NCBI GenBank assembly: GCA_028289425.1
Contig: JANQPL010000014.1
Coordinates: forward strand, 58,170-122,169
Reading direction: 5' to 3'
Length of the DNA stretch: 64,000 nt
DNA from: Alphaproteobacteria bacterium
GTDB lineage: Bacteria; Pseudomonadota; Alphaproteobacteria; JANQMY01
The translations under genes and the position numbers were made by a program. The stretch's first letter is position 1, and each line of letters begins with the position of its first letter. This document shows, piece by piece, positions 42,713-52,694 of this stretch. A model generated the notes under the pieces. The model was given only the letters and a program-made list of their open reading frames with translations, was not told the DNA's origin and made no database searches.

Positions 42713-43342
42713 ATGGAGATACACTTGAAGTCTGAACACGTGAACGAGATTACCCTCGGTCCACAACAGGAAAAGAGCAAACGAGCACGCAATGCGATAA
42801 TCGATGCAACGATCGATTCGTTGGTGGAAGTTGGTTATGCCGAAACATCCCTGGTCCGCGTGGCAAAAGCGGCCGGGTTCTCGAAAGGTGCAATTCAACA
42901 CCATTTTCCGTCCAAGGAAGACCTCATTGCTCAAACCGTCGATAAGCTGATTTCCCGCACAATCTCTCCGCCGCCGGCCTCTCGCCGTGCCCGCACTGTC
43001 GAGGAAGCTTTATTGCGCGCCTGGAAAACATTCGTCGATACGCCAGCTTACCGAGCGTTGCTGGAAATTCTGAATGCCGCACGTACAGACAAGAAACTAA
43101 AGAAGAGAATTGGCAAAGATCTCATCGCCTGGCGCGACCGGATGGATCTTCAATCCCTGGAAAACTACGAAGCCGTCAGCGGTGACGACGAAGACGTGGT
43201 CATGCTGCTCAACATGAACAGAAGTTTCATGCGCGGCCTGTTGATGCAGGAGCAATACGGCTTTAGCGAAGAAACGGCCACACGATATCTTCGCAAATGG
43301 GTGGAAATGATATCGCCCCTCCTGCGCCTAAAGGAAAAATAG
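42713..43342 (+). CDS. TetR-family regulator of the atu-like regulon (AtuR-like)
   Basis: A 209-residue TetR/AcrR repressor. The HTH is NAIIDATIDSLVEVGYAETSLVRVAKAAGFSKGAIQHHFPSKEDLIAQTV, with the canonical 'F-S-K-G-x-[IL]-x-x-H-F-x-[SD]-K-E-x-L' recognition region. The C-terminal ~150 residues are the ligand-binding helices. It is divergent from the carboxylase operon, as atuR is from atuA in Pseudomonas, where it represses by binding inverted repeats. ATG 42713 is preferred to TTG 42707. It likely senses an acyl-CoA or isoprenoid ligand and binds the four matching operators. Confidence 0.85.
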   Translation: MEIHLKSEHVNEITLGPQQEKSKRARNAIIDATIDSLVEVGYAETSLVRVAKAAGFSKGAIQHHFPSKEDLIAQTVDKLISRTISPPPASRRARTVEEALLRAWKTFVDTPAYRALLEILNAARTDKKLKKRIGKDLIAWRDRMDLQSLENYEAVSGDDEDVVMLLNMNRSFMRGLLMQEQYGFSEETATRYLRKWVEMISPLLRLKEK

Positions 43343-43431
43343 GGCGCCCTGCGCAAACCGCGTCCCAATCCCCAAATCGATCCGGCACGTTTGTTGCGCG
43401 TGTTCTCAATTCTTTCTAGAGGAGACTTTCT

Positions 43432-44049
43432 ATGCTGCGGCTTTATCATGCGCCCGACGCGCGATCTTTGCGGCCCTTGTGGACACTGGAAGAAATGGGC
43501 CTCGACTATGAGCTCATCAATGTCGCGTTTCCGCCTCGCGTGACCTATCCGGACTATCTCGATCTGAATCCCCTTGGGACCGTGCCCACTTTCTTCGATG
43601 ACGACGTGTTTATGTCGGAATCTTCGGGTATTTGTCAGTATCTGGTGGACAAATACGGCCCCACCCCCATCGGGCTGACACCGGACGATAGTCAATATGG
43701 AGAGTATCTGAACTTTCTTTATCAAAGCGACGCTACCCTCACTTTTCCCCAAACGATTGTGCTTCGTTACACCCATCTGGAGCCCGAAGAACGGCGTCTC
43801 CCGCAAGCCGTGGAAGATTATTCCATCTGGTATCTGTCGCGGCTGAAATACATTGAGCTGAAACTGGAAGGCCGCGCGTTCCTTTTGGGGGATCGCTTCA
43901 CCATCGCAGACATTTGTGTGGGCTATGCGCTGTTTCTGGGCAAAAGCCTCGGCTTGGACGAACGGTACAAACCAAACTGCCGACGCTTTCTAACGGCGCT
44001 CATGGAACGTCCTGCGTTCAAGCGGGCCCAGGAACGGCAAAGCAGTTAG
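43432..44049 (+). CDS. Glutathione S-transferase
   Basis: A 205-residue GST: N-terminal thioredoxin-like domain with MLRLYHAPDARSLRPLWTLEEMGLDYELI, NPLGTVPTF, and ESSGICQYLVDKY, the SNAIL/TRAIL-type GSH-binding motif with conserved Pro-x-[FL]. The C-terminal helical domain includes FLLGDRFTIADICVGYAL. It is 90 bp after the TetR gene and preceded by GAGGAGA. In catabolic clusters GSTs remove electrophilic intermediates or act as isomerases. Confidence 0.88.
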   Translation: MLRLYHAPDARSLRPLWTLEEMGLDYELINVAFPPRVTYPDYLDLNPLGTVPTFFDDDVFMSESSGICQYLVDKYGPTPIGLTPDDSQYGEYLNFLYQSDATLTFPQTIVLRYTHLEPEERRLPQAVEDYSIWYLSRLKYIELKLEGRAFLLGDRFTIADICVGYALFLGKSLGLDERYKPNCRRFLTALMERPAFKRAQERQSS

Positions 44050-44051
44050 CG

Positions 44052-45428
44052 TTATTCTGGCGGCTTATTTGGGTCCGGCGCCTTCGCAACAGCCACGGCC
44101 GGCAATGGTTCAGTTTGCAGCTTGTGTCCATCACGCAACTCTTGAACAAAAGTTTTGGATGCGAGCCACAGATGCAACAATGCGAGCAGCGGCATGATCT
44201 TCATGATGATCAACGCCCAGCGCAATGATTCCTGGCCCAGCATCGGATAAAGCAGATCAGAGATAATCCCGGTCACGAATGGACCCAACCCAAGTCCGAT
44301 CAAGTTCGACACAAACATCATGATCGCTGCCGCAAGCGCCCTAGCATGAGGGCCGACGATGCCCTGAATGCCGGCCAGCAGCACACCGCCAAATGCTCCT
44401 GAAAAGAAAGCTGCGATGGCGATGGATGTAATGGCCAGCTGCCAGGTGGGCGCAAAATAGAACCCCAACAAGAAGGGCAGCGAAATGATCTGGCTGATCA
44501 ACGGAACATAGATCAGCCAGATCGGGTTTCGTTTCGACATATGATCGGCCAGGAAACCTCCCCAAATCACCGACAAAAGACCTGGGATTGCCAGCAAGCT
44601 AAGGAGAACGCCTACTTCTTTTAACGAAAGATCATGTGACCGCTGAAGAAACGGCGCGTGCCATTGCCCTGCGCCCACATTGCCGAACCACAACAGTCCA
44701 ATGGCAATCATTATGTGGGTGAACGCACGTCCCTTGAACAAATGTCGTGTGGCTTCCCACATGGACCCGCTGTGCAGCGCCGAATCCTCGGCACCGACTT
44801 TCGGGCGAAGTGGCGGCTCCTTGAGCGTAAACCGCACGAGCAGTGCAAACGCCAAACCCGGCGCCCCCAGGATAATGAACGCCCACCGCCAGCCATATTC
44901 TTGACCGATGTAACCGGCGAGAAAAGTACCCAGGAAGGTTCCGATCGATGCGCCGGCGATGAAAAACGCAATGGCACGGGCCCGTTGCTCCAGAGGGAAA
45001 TACTCTGCCAGCAGAGCTTGCGACGGCGGATTACCCCCCGCCTCGCCCACGCCCACGCCCATGCGGGCCAGCAGCATTTGCCAATATGCGCCGGTCATGC
45101 CGGACAGCACGGTCATGGCGCTCCATATTGCAAGCGCCCAACTGATCACGCGAACGCGAAACCCGCGGTCCGCCAGCCGCGCTATGGGAAATCCGCAAAT
45201 CGCATAGAACAAGGCAAAGGCAAGCCCCGTTAGAATGCCCATTTGGGTATCGGTGGCTTGAAATTCCGCCTTGATGGGCTCTATCAGGACACTGAGGATC
45301 GACCGATCCATATAATTGAACAGGTTGACGCCCATGAGGACGGCCAACGCATAGATTTTATACCAGCCAGACAACGGCGCCGGCCCGGCCACCACGCCGG
45401 CAGGCGCAATCGCGGTCGACGCCTTCAT
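44052..45428 (-). CDS. MFS transporter (Spinster-like)
   Basis: A 458-residue major facilitator protein with about 12 helices. VNLFNYMDRSILSVLIEPIKAEFQATDTQMGILTGLAFALFYAICGFPIARLADRGFRVRVISWALAIWSAMTVLSG is the Spinster-like N-terminus, with the D-R/G-R-loop motif between TM2 and TM3. ARMGVGVGEAGGNPPSQALLAEYF is the TM4-5 signature. ATG 45428 is chosen; the frame extends to 45521 into the upstream gene. Probably transports the pathway's substrate or product. Two bases separate it from the convergent GST gene. Confidence 0.88.
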   Translation of the reverse strand: MKASTAIAPAGVVAGPAPLSGWYKIYALAVLMGVNLFNYMDRSILSVLIEPIKAEFQATDTQMGILTGLAFALFYAICGFPIARLADRGFRVRVISWALAIWSAMTVLSGMTGAYWQMLLARMGVGVGEAGGNPPSQALLAEYFPLEQRARAIAFFIAGASIGTFLGTFLAGYIGQEYGWRWAFIILGAPGLAFALLVRFTLKEPPLRPKVGAEDSALHSGSMWEATRHLFKGRAFTHIMIAIGLLWFGNVGAGQWHAPFLQRSHDLSLKEVGVLLSLLAIPGLLSVIWGGFLADHMSKRNPIWLIYVPLISQIISLPFLLGFYFAPTWQLAITSIAIAAFFSGAFGGVLLAGIQGIVGPHARALAAAIMMFVSNLIGLGLGPFVTGIISDLLYPMLGQESLRWALIIMKIMPLLALLHLWLASKTFVQELRDGHKLQTEPLPAVAVAKAPDPNKPPE

Positions 45429-45445
45429 GGCCGGTTTGCTGTCCA

Positions 45446-46765
45446 CTAGTCGTTGTCGCTTTTGGAGTCTGTGATCGCTTGATAGACGGCTGTTTTTAAA
45501 TCTGGTTGGAAGATGGGCCAATCGCCAATCCGTTGCGACATCCCGATCACGACCAATTCCTCAACTGGATCAACCCAAAAGGCGACACCAGATCCGCCGT
45601 TCCAAAAATATTCGCCTGTGCTGCCCACAAAGCCGCTGGCCACCGGATCGACAACTACGCCGACCCCCAAACCGAAACCCAACCAGATCGGCAGCCCTGT
45701 TTGGCCTTGGGCCATCTTTCTTGGGCCGTCGTCGATCAACGACGGTAGGTGGTTCGATGTCATCAACGCTACCGTCTTGGGGCTGAGTATTTGCACTCCG
45801 TCCAGCACGCCATCATTTCGGAGCATCTCCGCAAAGCGGGCATAGTCTGCAACCGTAGAAACCAGCCCGCCGCTGCCGGCAAATAGCGTCACGTTTTCGT
45901 AGTCGCACATGGCGCGGCAATCATCGAAAATGCCGCCGGGTATTTCCCCGACGCCTTTCTCAAAATCGAGCGTCTTTAGCTTGCCATCTTGGGAATCGAT
46001 GAAATGTGCCGGTAGAAACCGATCAATCTTGTCCGCCGGTACTTCAAAAAATGTGTCGGTCATGCCGAGTGGTTCGAACAGATGTTCCTTCAGGTACTCA
46101 TCAAGCGGCTGACCGCTTAGTCGCTGGACAACAAGCCCGGCAACATCCAGCCCCACAGAGTAATACCATTGCGTTCCCGGTTCGGCCTTGAGCGGAAGCT
46201 TACCAAGACGCGCCGCAAAGTCGTCCAAATCCTGCGACTGCCACATGCGCGCCTTTAAGTACTCCCGATCAACCGGATCCGTTTCCTCTATACCGTGCGA
46301 CAGACCCGACGTATGGCTCAACAAGTGTCGCATGGTCATCGCACGCTTCGCCGGAACCAATCTGCCGTTTTTTAGTACTTTGAGATCTGAAAGTTCGGGG
46401 ACGAATTTCGACACCGGATCGACGAGTTGGAACTTGCCTTGCTCATAGAGCTGCATGGCGGCAACGGCGATGACCGGTTTGGTCATGGAAAAGAGACGGA
46501 ACAGATTGTCTTTTTCAATGGGACGATCGTCATCGACGCCGCGCCGCCCGGTTGCCTCGAAATGTACGACTTTGCCATTGCGCGCTACGTAAGTCACAAG
46601 GCCGGGGATCCCGCCCGATGCCACGTGGCGCTCACCGATCTCGGAAACGACGTTCAACCTTTCTGTCGACATCCCCACACGCTCCGCTTTGGTTTCAGGA
46701 AGTTCGTTCGCAATGCAGTCCGCGATCACGAGGAAACTCAACACGACGGCAAACAAGTTCTTCAT
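45446..46765 (-). CDS. Secreted serine beta-lactamase-family hydrolase
   Basis: A 439-residue class C beta-lactamase/esterase fold. A signal peptide is clear (MKNLFAVVLSFLVIADCIA). The catalytic SxxK is S93-M-T-K96 in RLFSMTKPVIAV, and the Tyr motif is YYSVGLDVAG (YSV). These relatives are usually esterases or D-aminopeptidase-like enzymes rather than antibiotic-resistance enzymes. It is periplasmic and co-oriented with the MFS gene, so it may cleave an ester form of the substrate before uptake. No operator copy lies immediately upstream. Confidence 0.85.
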   Translation of the reverse strand: MKNLFAVVLSFLVIADCIANELPETKAERVGMSTERLNVVSEIGERHVASGGIPGLVTYVARNGKVVHFEATGRRGVDDDRPIEKDNLFRLFSMTKPVIAVAAMQLYEQGKFQLVDPVSKFVPELSDLKVLKNGRLVPAKRAMTMRHLLSHTSGLSHGIEETDPVDREYLKARMWQSQDLDDFAARLGKLPLKAEPGTQWYYSVGLDVAGLVVQRLSGQPLDEYLKEHLFEPLGMTDTFFEVPADKIDRFLPAHFIDSQDGKLKTLDFEKGVGEIPGGIFDDCRAMCDYENVTLFAGSGGLVSTVADYARFAEMLRNDGVLDGVQILSPKTVALMTSNHLPSLIDDGPRKMAQGQTGLPIWLGFGLGVGVVVDPVASGFVGSTGEYFWNGGSGVAFWVDPVEELVVIGMSQRIGDWPIFQPDLKTAVYQAITDSKSDND

Positions 46766-46952
46766 GAAACTGCACTTTCTAATTCTGTAGATGGATGGGG
46801 AGCGCCGCAGCGAAGCAACAACACTTGTTTGGTCGCACTCGAATACAAAGCTGGCTCCGCGCCACGAATGGTCGCGACGCGGATGCCAGAGTTCAGGTCA
46901 GCTAGGGAGGATCCGCTGACGGTCGGAGTTCGTCTTTTCAATCGTTTTAACG

Positions 46953-46982
46953 AGATGCACGACGAAAACTGTCGTCGTGCAT
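46953..46982. terminator. Strong 12-bp hairpin between receptor and hydrolase genes
   Basis: GATGCACGACGA (46953-46964) and TCGTCGTGCATC (46971-46982) are exact arms around six bases. It lies just past the TonB-receptor stop (47043) on the minus strand, so a terminator for that gene is the simplest role. The downstream bases are not a clean T-run, so a regulatory hairpin is possible. Confidence 0.55.
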
Positions 46983-47042
46983 CAAGCTCCATAAATCCTA
47001 AGCTGGCTATAGCTGACACGGGAGCCATCACCGCATCGTTCT

Positions 47043-49184
47043 TCAGGCGTCCGGATTGAAACGGAATGTGACGCCAATGCCATATGTCTGCGGCTGCAGG
47101 GGGATGACATAGCGAATGTTGCCCAACGCAGCATCGGACAGGAATTGGTGACCTGTGACGAACTCATCTGTCAGGTTCTTGCCAAACAACTGAACGCGCC
47201 ACTGATCGCCCACGTCAAAATTGAGAGTGGCATTCAACCAGCTGTAACCTGGCTGGCGTGTCAGATTGTCGTTGAACGCCCGGAAGAAAACTTCGGTCTG
47301 ATAGTGGTAGTCAACACGGGCAAGAATTGACAGAAGATCCGTCACCGGCTGTTGAAACTGGACGCCCAAATTCAACGACCATGTGGGCACACTTGTCATC
47401 TGATTGCCGGATACGTCAACCGGGGCACTAAGCGGGCCGTTCAACGCAACGTCGCGCGAAAAGAAGTCGTCATATTCCGCATCCAAGTAGGACAGACCCA
47501 CATCAGACCCTAAACCGAATTCTGAACGCCAAACCATGTCCAATTCGACACCTTTGATCGTAGCGTCGGCAGCGTTTTCAATGAACGCTCCGGTATCTGT
47601 CGCTTGGGTCACCTGTAACTCGGTGTAGTCCATGTAGAACGCGCTGATGTTAAGCAGAGTTGTTTGGTTGAACAGGACCGACTTCAGCCCGATTTCGTAG
47701 TTGATCACCTCTTCTTGCTCTACCGGCGGTGTCGGCGGCACTTGGAATGTATTGAACGTGCCGGACTTGAAGCCGGTGCCGACCGTAAAATAGGTCGAGA
47801 TGTCATCGGTGACGTCATAGACGAGTGACGCGCGAGGCGTGAACGACGACCAATTGTCGGATTGACTGTTTGGGATGCTCAACACGCCGGGTATTGAGAA
47901 GATTTCATCAACGTCCTTCTCGTCATAGCTGAATCGGCCGCCAACAGTGAGTTCCAGTTTTTCGAGGAAGCGGACACTTGCCTCGCCAAACACGGCCAGC
48001 GATGTAGTTTTGATGTCGGGGAGGAGCAGTTCAAGTCCGATGGGGACCGCGAAATTGACGAACTCCACACCAGATGACCCGCTCTCTCTCAAGGCGGAGG
48101 CCCCCACAATCCAACTGAAACGGTTGTGATCGCCCACGGCATAAAGGTCTTGGGTGTACTGTTTTATGTCCGTTCGGGTATCGGTGGTAACGCCCGCCGC
48201 TTCCGTTGCATCCAGATCTAACAAAACGTCAGTCGTCAGATCGCGGAAGGCACTTCGGGATGTCACTTGGATGTCGTTGAGGTCCAATTCGACCAGAACG
48301 TTCACACCCCATGACTCGACCAATGCCTCTGTCGGTGCATCGTAACTCACACGCCGTCCGGATGGAATCGTGCCGCCGAGAAATTCACCCAGCGTCACAC
48401 CACCCGGCGTCGACCGGCCGCTCAGGACCCCTGGAATGGACTCTTCCCGGTTGTAATCGGCGGTAATCTCGATAGACAATGCGCTGCCCAGATCGTGGGC
48501 AATCTTCAGGCGCCCGCCATAGGCATCCTGATCATCATGATCTATGCCGTTGAACACATTTGGTGTGTAGCCATTGTGTTCATTTCGATAGGCAACCAAG
48601 CGGGCCCGGGTGGCGCCACTTTCATTGAGCGGGCCGCTGACAAATCCCTCCGCATCCATCTCATTGAATGTGCCAAAGCGAACCGTAAAACCCGCATCCA
48701 GTTCATCGGTGGGAGATTTGGGAACAAGATTGACCGCACCGCCGGTTGCGTTTCGACCATAAAGCGATCCCTGAGGGCCTTTCAGCACTTCAAGCCGCTC
48801 TAGATCATAGAAAATACCTGTCTGAAGCGCTCTTCGTCCTAAGTATACGCCATCCAAATGGACGGCAACGCCGGGGTCCGCAATTGGGGACAAACTGTCA
48901 TTGCCGATACCTCTCGCGGTAATCAATGGCGTTGTTAGGTAACTGCCGATGTTCAATCCAGGTGACAAGAATTGCACATCTTCAATATCCGACAACTGAC
49001 TGATGGCCAATCGCTCGGCATCGTATGCCTGAACCGACGCGGGAATGTCTTGGATCCGTTGTTCCCGTTTCTGTGCCGTTACGATGATCTCATCAATCTG
49101 TGCAAACGCACCGGAACTCCAAAACAAGGCCAGTACAGAGGCACTAGTGATTAAGTTGCGATGGTAACTGTGTTGTTTTTTCAT
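47043..49184 (-). CDS. TonB-dependent outer-membrane receptor
   Basis: A 713-residue receptor. Signal peptide MKKQHSYHRNLITSASVLALFWSSGAFA; TonB-box-like DEIIVTAQKREQRIQDIPASV; plug motifs SQLSDIEDVQFLSPGLNIG and LEVLKGPQGSLYGRNATGGAVNLV; barrel ending VTFRFNPDA with a penultimate-region aromatic. The ATG at 49184 has a GGGAGGGG site upstream; the frame to 49214 is not chosen. The 'K-R-x-x-x-x-x-x-V/I-P-x-S-V-x-A' N-terminus and length fit receptors for small organic substrates rather than siderophores. It probably imports the regulon's hydrophobic substrate. Confidence 0.92.
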   Translation of the reverse strand: MKKQHSYHRNLITSASVLALFWSSGAFAQIDEIIVTAQKREQRIQDIPASVQAYDAERLAISQLSDIEDVQFLSPGLNIGSYLTTPLITARGIGNDSLSPIADPGVAVHLDGVYLGRRALQTGIFYDLERLEVLKGPQGSLYGRNATGGAVNLVPKSPTDELDAGFTVRFGTFNEMDAEGFVSGPLNESGATRARLVAYRNEHNGYTPNVFNGIDHDDQDAYGGRLKIAHDLGSALSIEITADYNREESIPGVLSGRSTPGGVTLGEFLGGTIPSGRRVSYDAPTEALVESWGVNVLVELDLNDIQVTSRSAFRDLTTDVLLDLDATEAAGVTTDTRTDIKQYTQDLYAVGDHNRFSWIVGASALRESGSSGVEFVNFAVPIGLELLLPDIKTTSLAVFGEASVRFLEKLELTVGGRFSYDEKDVDEIFSIPGVLSIPNSQSDNWSSFTPRASLVYDVTDDISTYFTVGTGFKSGTFNTFQVPPTPPVEQEEVINYEIGLKSVLFNQTTLLNISAFYMDYTELQVTQATDTGAFIENAADATIKGVELDMVWRSEFGLGSDVGLSYLDAEYDDFFSRDVALNGPLSAPVDVSGNQMTSVPTWSLNLGVQFQQPVTDLLSILARVDYHYQTEVFFRAFNDNLTRQPGYSWLNATLNFDVGDQWRVQLFGKNLTDEFVTGHQFLSDAALGNIRYVIPLQPQTYGIGVTFRFNPDA

Positions 49185-49322
49185 GGTTACTCCCCTCCCA
49201 GTTTGATCGCGCATTGACGATCCGCTGCTACCGCAAACTCCTACTTCATTCGTCTACTGATTTCTCTTCACCCGAGGTTCGACAACCAGTCTAAACGCGC
49301 TACAAATCAAACGCCGCTTCAC

Positions 49323-51203
49323 TCAGTAAATCTCGATGCCCTCAAGCGCGCCCTCATCCCGCCATTGTTTGAGGAGCGCATTGAACGCATTCGCTCCCTT
49401 GCCATACGCTTCGGACGTCAAGCCCCCGCCACGTTCTGCCATGTGCCCTTCATTGTTGTAGTAACTTGGTGTGCACGCATCGAAGAAGGCGCTGTTGTCG
49501 ACAACGAGCCGGCGTATCGTTGCGACCCATTCCGTCTCCGCCGCCAAACTCGGCTGGCCAAAGCGGCCGCGCGCTTTCACCTCCTTGATGAGGTAAGCGA
49601 TGTGTTTGGCTTGGTCGTCGAGGATCGACGTGAAGTTTACCGAGAGGCCTTTTTGCGTCGGGCCCATCACCAAACAATTGGGAAAGCCGTGGGTCCAGAA
49701 TCCATGGAACGTTTTTATGCCGTCCGCCCAATAGTCTGAGAGCGAGATCCCATTCATTCCCTTGATCTCAAAACCGGACCGGCGCATCAGGCTGGTGCCG
49801 ATTTCAAACCCGGTTGCAAAAACAATGCAGTCGACCGGATATTCAACGCCGTTAGCGATAACCCCCGTCCGCGTGATTTGCTGGACACCGGCGGTTTCGC
49901 TGGTATCGACCAGCGTCACATTCGGACGGTTGAATGTGGGAAGGTATTCATCGTTGAAGGTGGGGCGCTTGCAGAACTGGCGATACCACGCCTTGAGCTT
50001 CTCTGCCGTCGCCGGATCTTTGACCACTTGATCGACGCGCGCCCGCAACGCATTCATCTTTTTGAAATCGGCAATTTCCCCGATCTGCGATGCTTCTTCC
50101 GCTGTCAGTGAAGGGTCGCCAACTTCACGAAACATGTCTGCAAGAATCCGGTAGAGATCCGTCCAACCATCGTGGACCAAATCCTCTTCAAACGGTTTGC
50201 CGTGCACAATCTCGTTGAAATTCTTCCGGCGTTCCTGTTGCCAACCGGGTTTAAGGCTTTTGGCCCATTCCATGTCGGTCGGCGTGTTGCCGCGCACGTC
50301 CACGGAAGAAGGTGTTCTCTGGAACACATAGAGATGTTGGGCATGGGCCCCCAGATAAGGAATACTTTGGATAGCGGTGGCACCTGTTCCAATAACGGCC
50401 ACACGCTTGTCCGATAGCCTGTCCAGCTTTCCGTTGTGATCCCCGCCCGTATAGCGGTAGTCCCAACGGCTTGTGTGGAAGGTATGCCCCTGAAACTCGT
50501 CGATGCCCTTGATCGCAGGAAGCTTGGGCATGCTCATGGGTCCGGTCCCAACAACAACAAACCGTGCACGCATCCGATCGCTCCGATCCGTACTGACGAT
50601 CCAACGTGCCGATGCCTCGTCCCAGCTAAGGTCTGTTACTTTGGTTTGAAAACAGACATCGTCATATAAGCGGAATTCGCGCGCGATGCGCTTGGAGTGC
50701 TCGAAGATTTCCGGGGCGTAGGAGTACTTTTCCTTCGGGATGTAATTAAGCTCTTCGAGCAAGGGAAGGTAGCAATATGATTCGATATCGCATTGCGCTC
50801 CGGGATATCGGTTCCAATACCACGTCCCCCCGAAATCACCGCCGGCTTCAATAATTCGAAAGCTATCCAGCCCCGCCTCGCGGAAGCGTGCCCCCGCCAG
50901 CAGTCCGGCGAAACCACCACCGATGACCACGATGTCGATTTCATCGGTCAGCGGCGCGCGATCAAACCCGGGTTCAACATAGGGATCGTCGACGAAATGC
51001 GCGAAATCGCCTTTTACCTCAATGTACTGATCATTCCCATCCGGACGGATGCGCTTGTCGCGTTCTTCATTATACTTTGCCCGAAGTGCGCCGGGATCGA
51101 AATCGATCTCCCCAAGACGCTCAATAACGCGACGACTATTACCGGCGGGCTTTCCCTGTTCTTCGGCAGCATTGGACATTTCTGAGTTGGTGGTTGCTGA
51201 CAA
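49323..51203 (-). CDS. Type I Baeyer-Villiger monooxygenase
   Basis: A 626-residue flavoprotein: FAD-binding GGGFAGLLAGARFREAG, the fingerprint FQGHTFHTSRWD (F-x-G-x-x-x-H-x-x-x-W-[PD]) and the NADPH-binding VIGTGATAIQ. An N-terminal extension of ~75 residues precedes the fold. The TTG at 51203, ahead of GGGAGG, is preferred; ATG 51179 and 51278 are alternatives. It inserts oxygen next to a ketone carbonyl to give an ester or lactone. Operator 2 (51285-51317) is upstream. The neighbouring amidohydrolase could open the lactone. Confidence 0.92.
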   Translation of the reverse strand: MSATTNSEMSNAAEEQGKPAGNSRRVIERLGEIDFDPGALRAKYNEERDKRIRPDGNDQYIEVKGDFAHFVDDPYVEPGFDRAPLTDEIDIVVIGGGFAGLLAGARFREAGLDSFRIIEAGGDFGGTWYWNRYPGAQCDIESYCYLPLLEELNYIPKEKYSYAPEIFEHSKRIAREFRLYDDVCFQTKVTDLSWDEASARWIVSTDRSDRMRARFVVVGTGPMSMPKLPAIKGIDEFQGHTFHTSRWDYRYTGGDHNGKLDRLSDKRVAVIGTGATAIQSIPYLGAHAQHLYVFQRTPSSVDVRGNTPTDMEWAKSLKPGWQQERRKNFNEIVHGKPFEEDLVHDGWTDLYRILADMFREVGDPSLTAEEASQIGEIADFKKMNALRARVDQVVKDPATAEKLKAWYRQFCKRPTFNDEYLPTFNRPNVTLVDTSETAGVQQITRTGVIANGVEYPVDCIVFATGFEIGTSLMRRSGFEIKGMNGISLSDYWADGIKTFHGFWTHGFPNCLVMGPTQKGLSVNFTSILDDQAKHIAYLIKEVKARGRFGQPSLAAETEWVATIRRLVVDNSAFFDACTPSYYNNEGHMAERGGGLTSEAYGKGANAFNALLKQWRDEGALEGIEIY

Positions 51204-51284
51204 AGTGTCCTCCCTCTGGCGGGTATTTCTGAGGATTTCAGCGAAGCCGCGTCGATTGCTCCTTACCCTTGAAAGCAATCTAAC

Positions 51285-51317
51285 AAAAAAACATGCCGTC
51301 CGGAAGGATTTTTTTAT
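51285..51317. promoter_or_regulatory. Operator 2 of the catabolic regulon (BVMO promoter)
   Basis: Core CCGTCCGGAAGG, flanked by AAAAAAACATG on the left and ATTTTTTTAT on the right. It matches operators 1, 3 and 4 in spacing and A/T flanks. It lies about 80 bp upstream of the BVMO start, overlapping the promoter region. Confidence 0.8.
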
Positions 51318-51463
51318 AAAATCGGCTCAATTATTGAAAACCCTTCCATGAGCCCCGAGTGTCTTCGCAAGACGCCGGCTTCTAGAGATGCCCTTCTCGG
51401 AATTTGGGTGACGCGAGTCGCACATTTCGGCGACGTATCGAGACCATACGCCCTGCCGGATTC

Positions 51464-52465
51464 CTAAAGGTCGAACACGTATCGTTCCACATCTGTGAGT
51501 TCTTGTTTGCGTTGGTCGGTCAGGAACTCTTCCATGTTCTGGAGAGGCGGCACATGACGTTCCCCAAAGCTGTTGTAAATCATCCGCCGTGGCCGGTCGG
51601 AGGCGTTGTTCATGCCCGAATGCCAAATGTAAGATTGAAAAAGAAGCACGGAACCTGCCGGCATGACGGCCCGCTGTTCCCCATCATACGGGCGGAACAA
51701 TTTTTCCCCACTGAGGACTTCCTCAGGCGCTTCTCTCCATTTGTGGCTTCCAGGGACAAGGCGCGTCGCACCGTTTTCAATCTCGAAATCATCGATGGCC
51801 CATATCGCGAACACCAGATCCGATTTGTCGATGCCACGCACCTTCTTGGTAATCCTGGACGCCGCCGAATTGTCGTAATGCATCGGCTGCTGGCCCGTCT
51901 CCGGTGCCGCGGTTCGACTGGAAACTTCGTTGACCCTAAATGTGCTTCCGAAAAAATGCTGAACAGCTCCAAGTACGCGGGGATGTGTGTACGTTACCGC
52001 CAAATCACTGCTGACATTCGCCATGTTCGATACGCGGATGGCGCCATAGTCTGCCGCGGCTTCAATCGCTTCTCCACTTTTGAAGGCGCCCATAACCGCC
52101 TCGCCGACAAGCTTTCCACGCCGGGCAATTTCTCCAAGCTCGCCGGACGTAAGACGCGTCGTATCCGTGTGATTGAAGATGTTCTTGCCGTGTTTCAATT
52201 TGTTCAGATCCGCGGGAGAGAGCTTACCCGCATCAACAAATGTCTGCATGAAGGCCATGTACTCGTCGACCACCTTGGACATTTTGGCGTTTGCTTCAGA
52301 AACGCCCGCGCCGATTCTGTCGTCAAGATGCCGGCGAATGCCGGAAATCTCATCGGCTGTCAGAAGGTTTTGGATGATGAGGTAGCCTTCCCTGTCGAAC
52401 GCGGCCTTTTCCGCATCACTTAACGGGGTCACCCAATCCGGGTTGATCATTTCGTTCACGCTCAT
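51464..52465 (-). CDS. Phytanoyl-CoA dioxygenase-family oxygenase
   Basis: A 333-residue Fe(II)/2-oxoglutarate-type protein. AFDREGYLIIQNLLTADEIS is the family's N-terminal strand/helix; the metal triad is HYD in QPMHYDNSA and the distal His in SYIWHSGMNN, with Arg in SDRPRRM that binds 2-oxoglutarate. Length is typical. ATG 52465 is preferred (frame extends to 52546). It would hydroxylate a carbon of a fatty or terpenoid acid or CoA thioester. Operator 3 lies 80 bp upstream. Confidence 0.87.
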   Translation of the reverse strand: MSVNEMINPDWVTPLSDAEKAAFDREGYLIIQNLLTADEISGIRRHLDDRIGAGVSEANAKMSKVVDEYMAFMQTFVDAGKLSPADLNKLKHGKNIFNHTDTTRLTSGELGEIARRGKLVGEAVMGAFKSGEAIEAAADYGAIRVSNMANVSSDLAVTYTHPRVLGAVQHFFGSTFRVNEVSSRTAAPETGQQPMHYDNSAASRITKKVRGIDKSDLVFAIWAIDDFEIENGATRLVPGSHKWREAPEEVLSGEKLFRPYDGEQRAVMPAGSVLLFQSYIWHSGMNNASDRPRRMIYNSFGERHVPPLQNMEEFLTDQRKQELTDVERYVFDL

Positions 52466-52543
52466 CGTGTCGACGTCCCTGCCTTGCTTTTTGTTGGAGG
52501 TAGCGGATTGTCTCTCCTCTAAAAACATCCATGACGATGGTAG

Positions 52544-52576
52544 CAATAAAACATGCCATCCGGAAGGCTTTTTATG
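52544..52576. promoter_or_regulatory. Operator 3 of the catabolic regulon (dioxygenase/amidohydrolase divergent promoter)
   Basis: Core GCCATCCGGAAGGC with AAAACAT to the left and TTTTTATGTT to the right. It sits between the minus-strand dioxygenase gene and the plus-strand amidohydrolase gene and could control both. It matches operators 2 and 4 almost base for base in the core. Confidence 0.85.
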
Positions 52577-52694
52577 TTACGCTCATGGATATAGCGCGGC
52601 GCCCGGCCATTGATCGCAAGTCCCTTGCCGACGTGCAGGTGTTTTTTTGAAGTCACAGGGAAACAATTTGATCAGCAAACAGAAAAAAAGCTCG

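Noticed and set aside
43165..43806. Minus-strand 213-residue frame over TetR and GST genes
   Set aside because: Antisense to two genes with clear families.
46427..47059. Plus-strand 210-residue frame across the hydrolase/receptor gap
   Set aside because: It lies mostly antisense to the serine hydrolase gene and over a strong hairpin; no domain or ribosome site.
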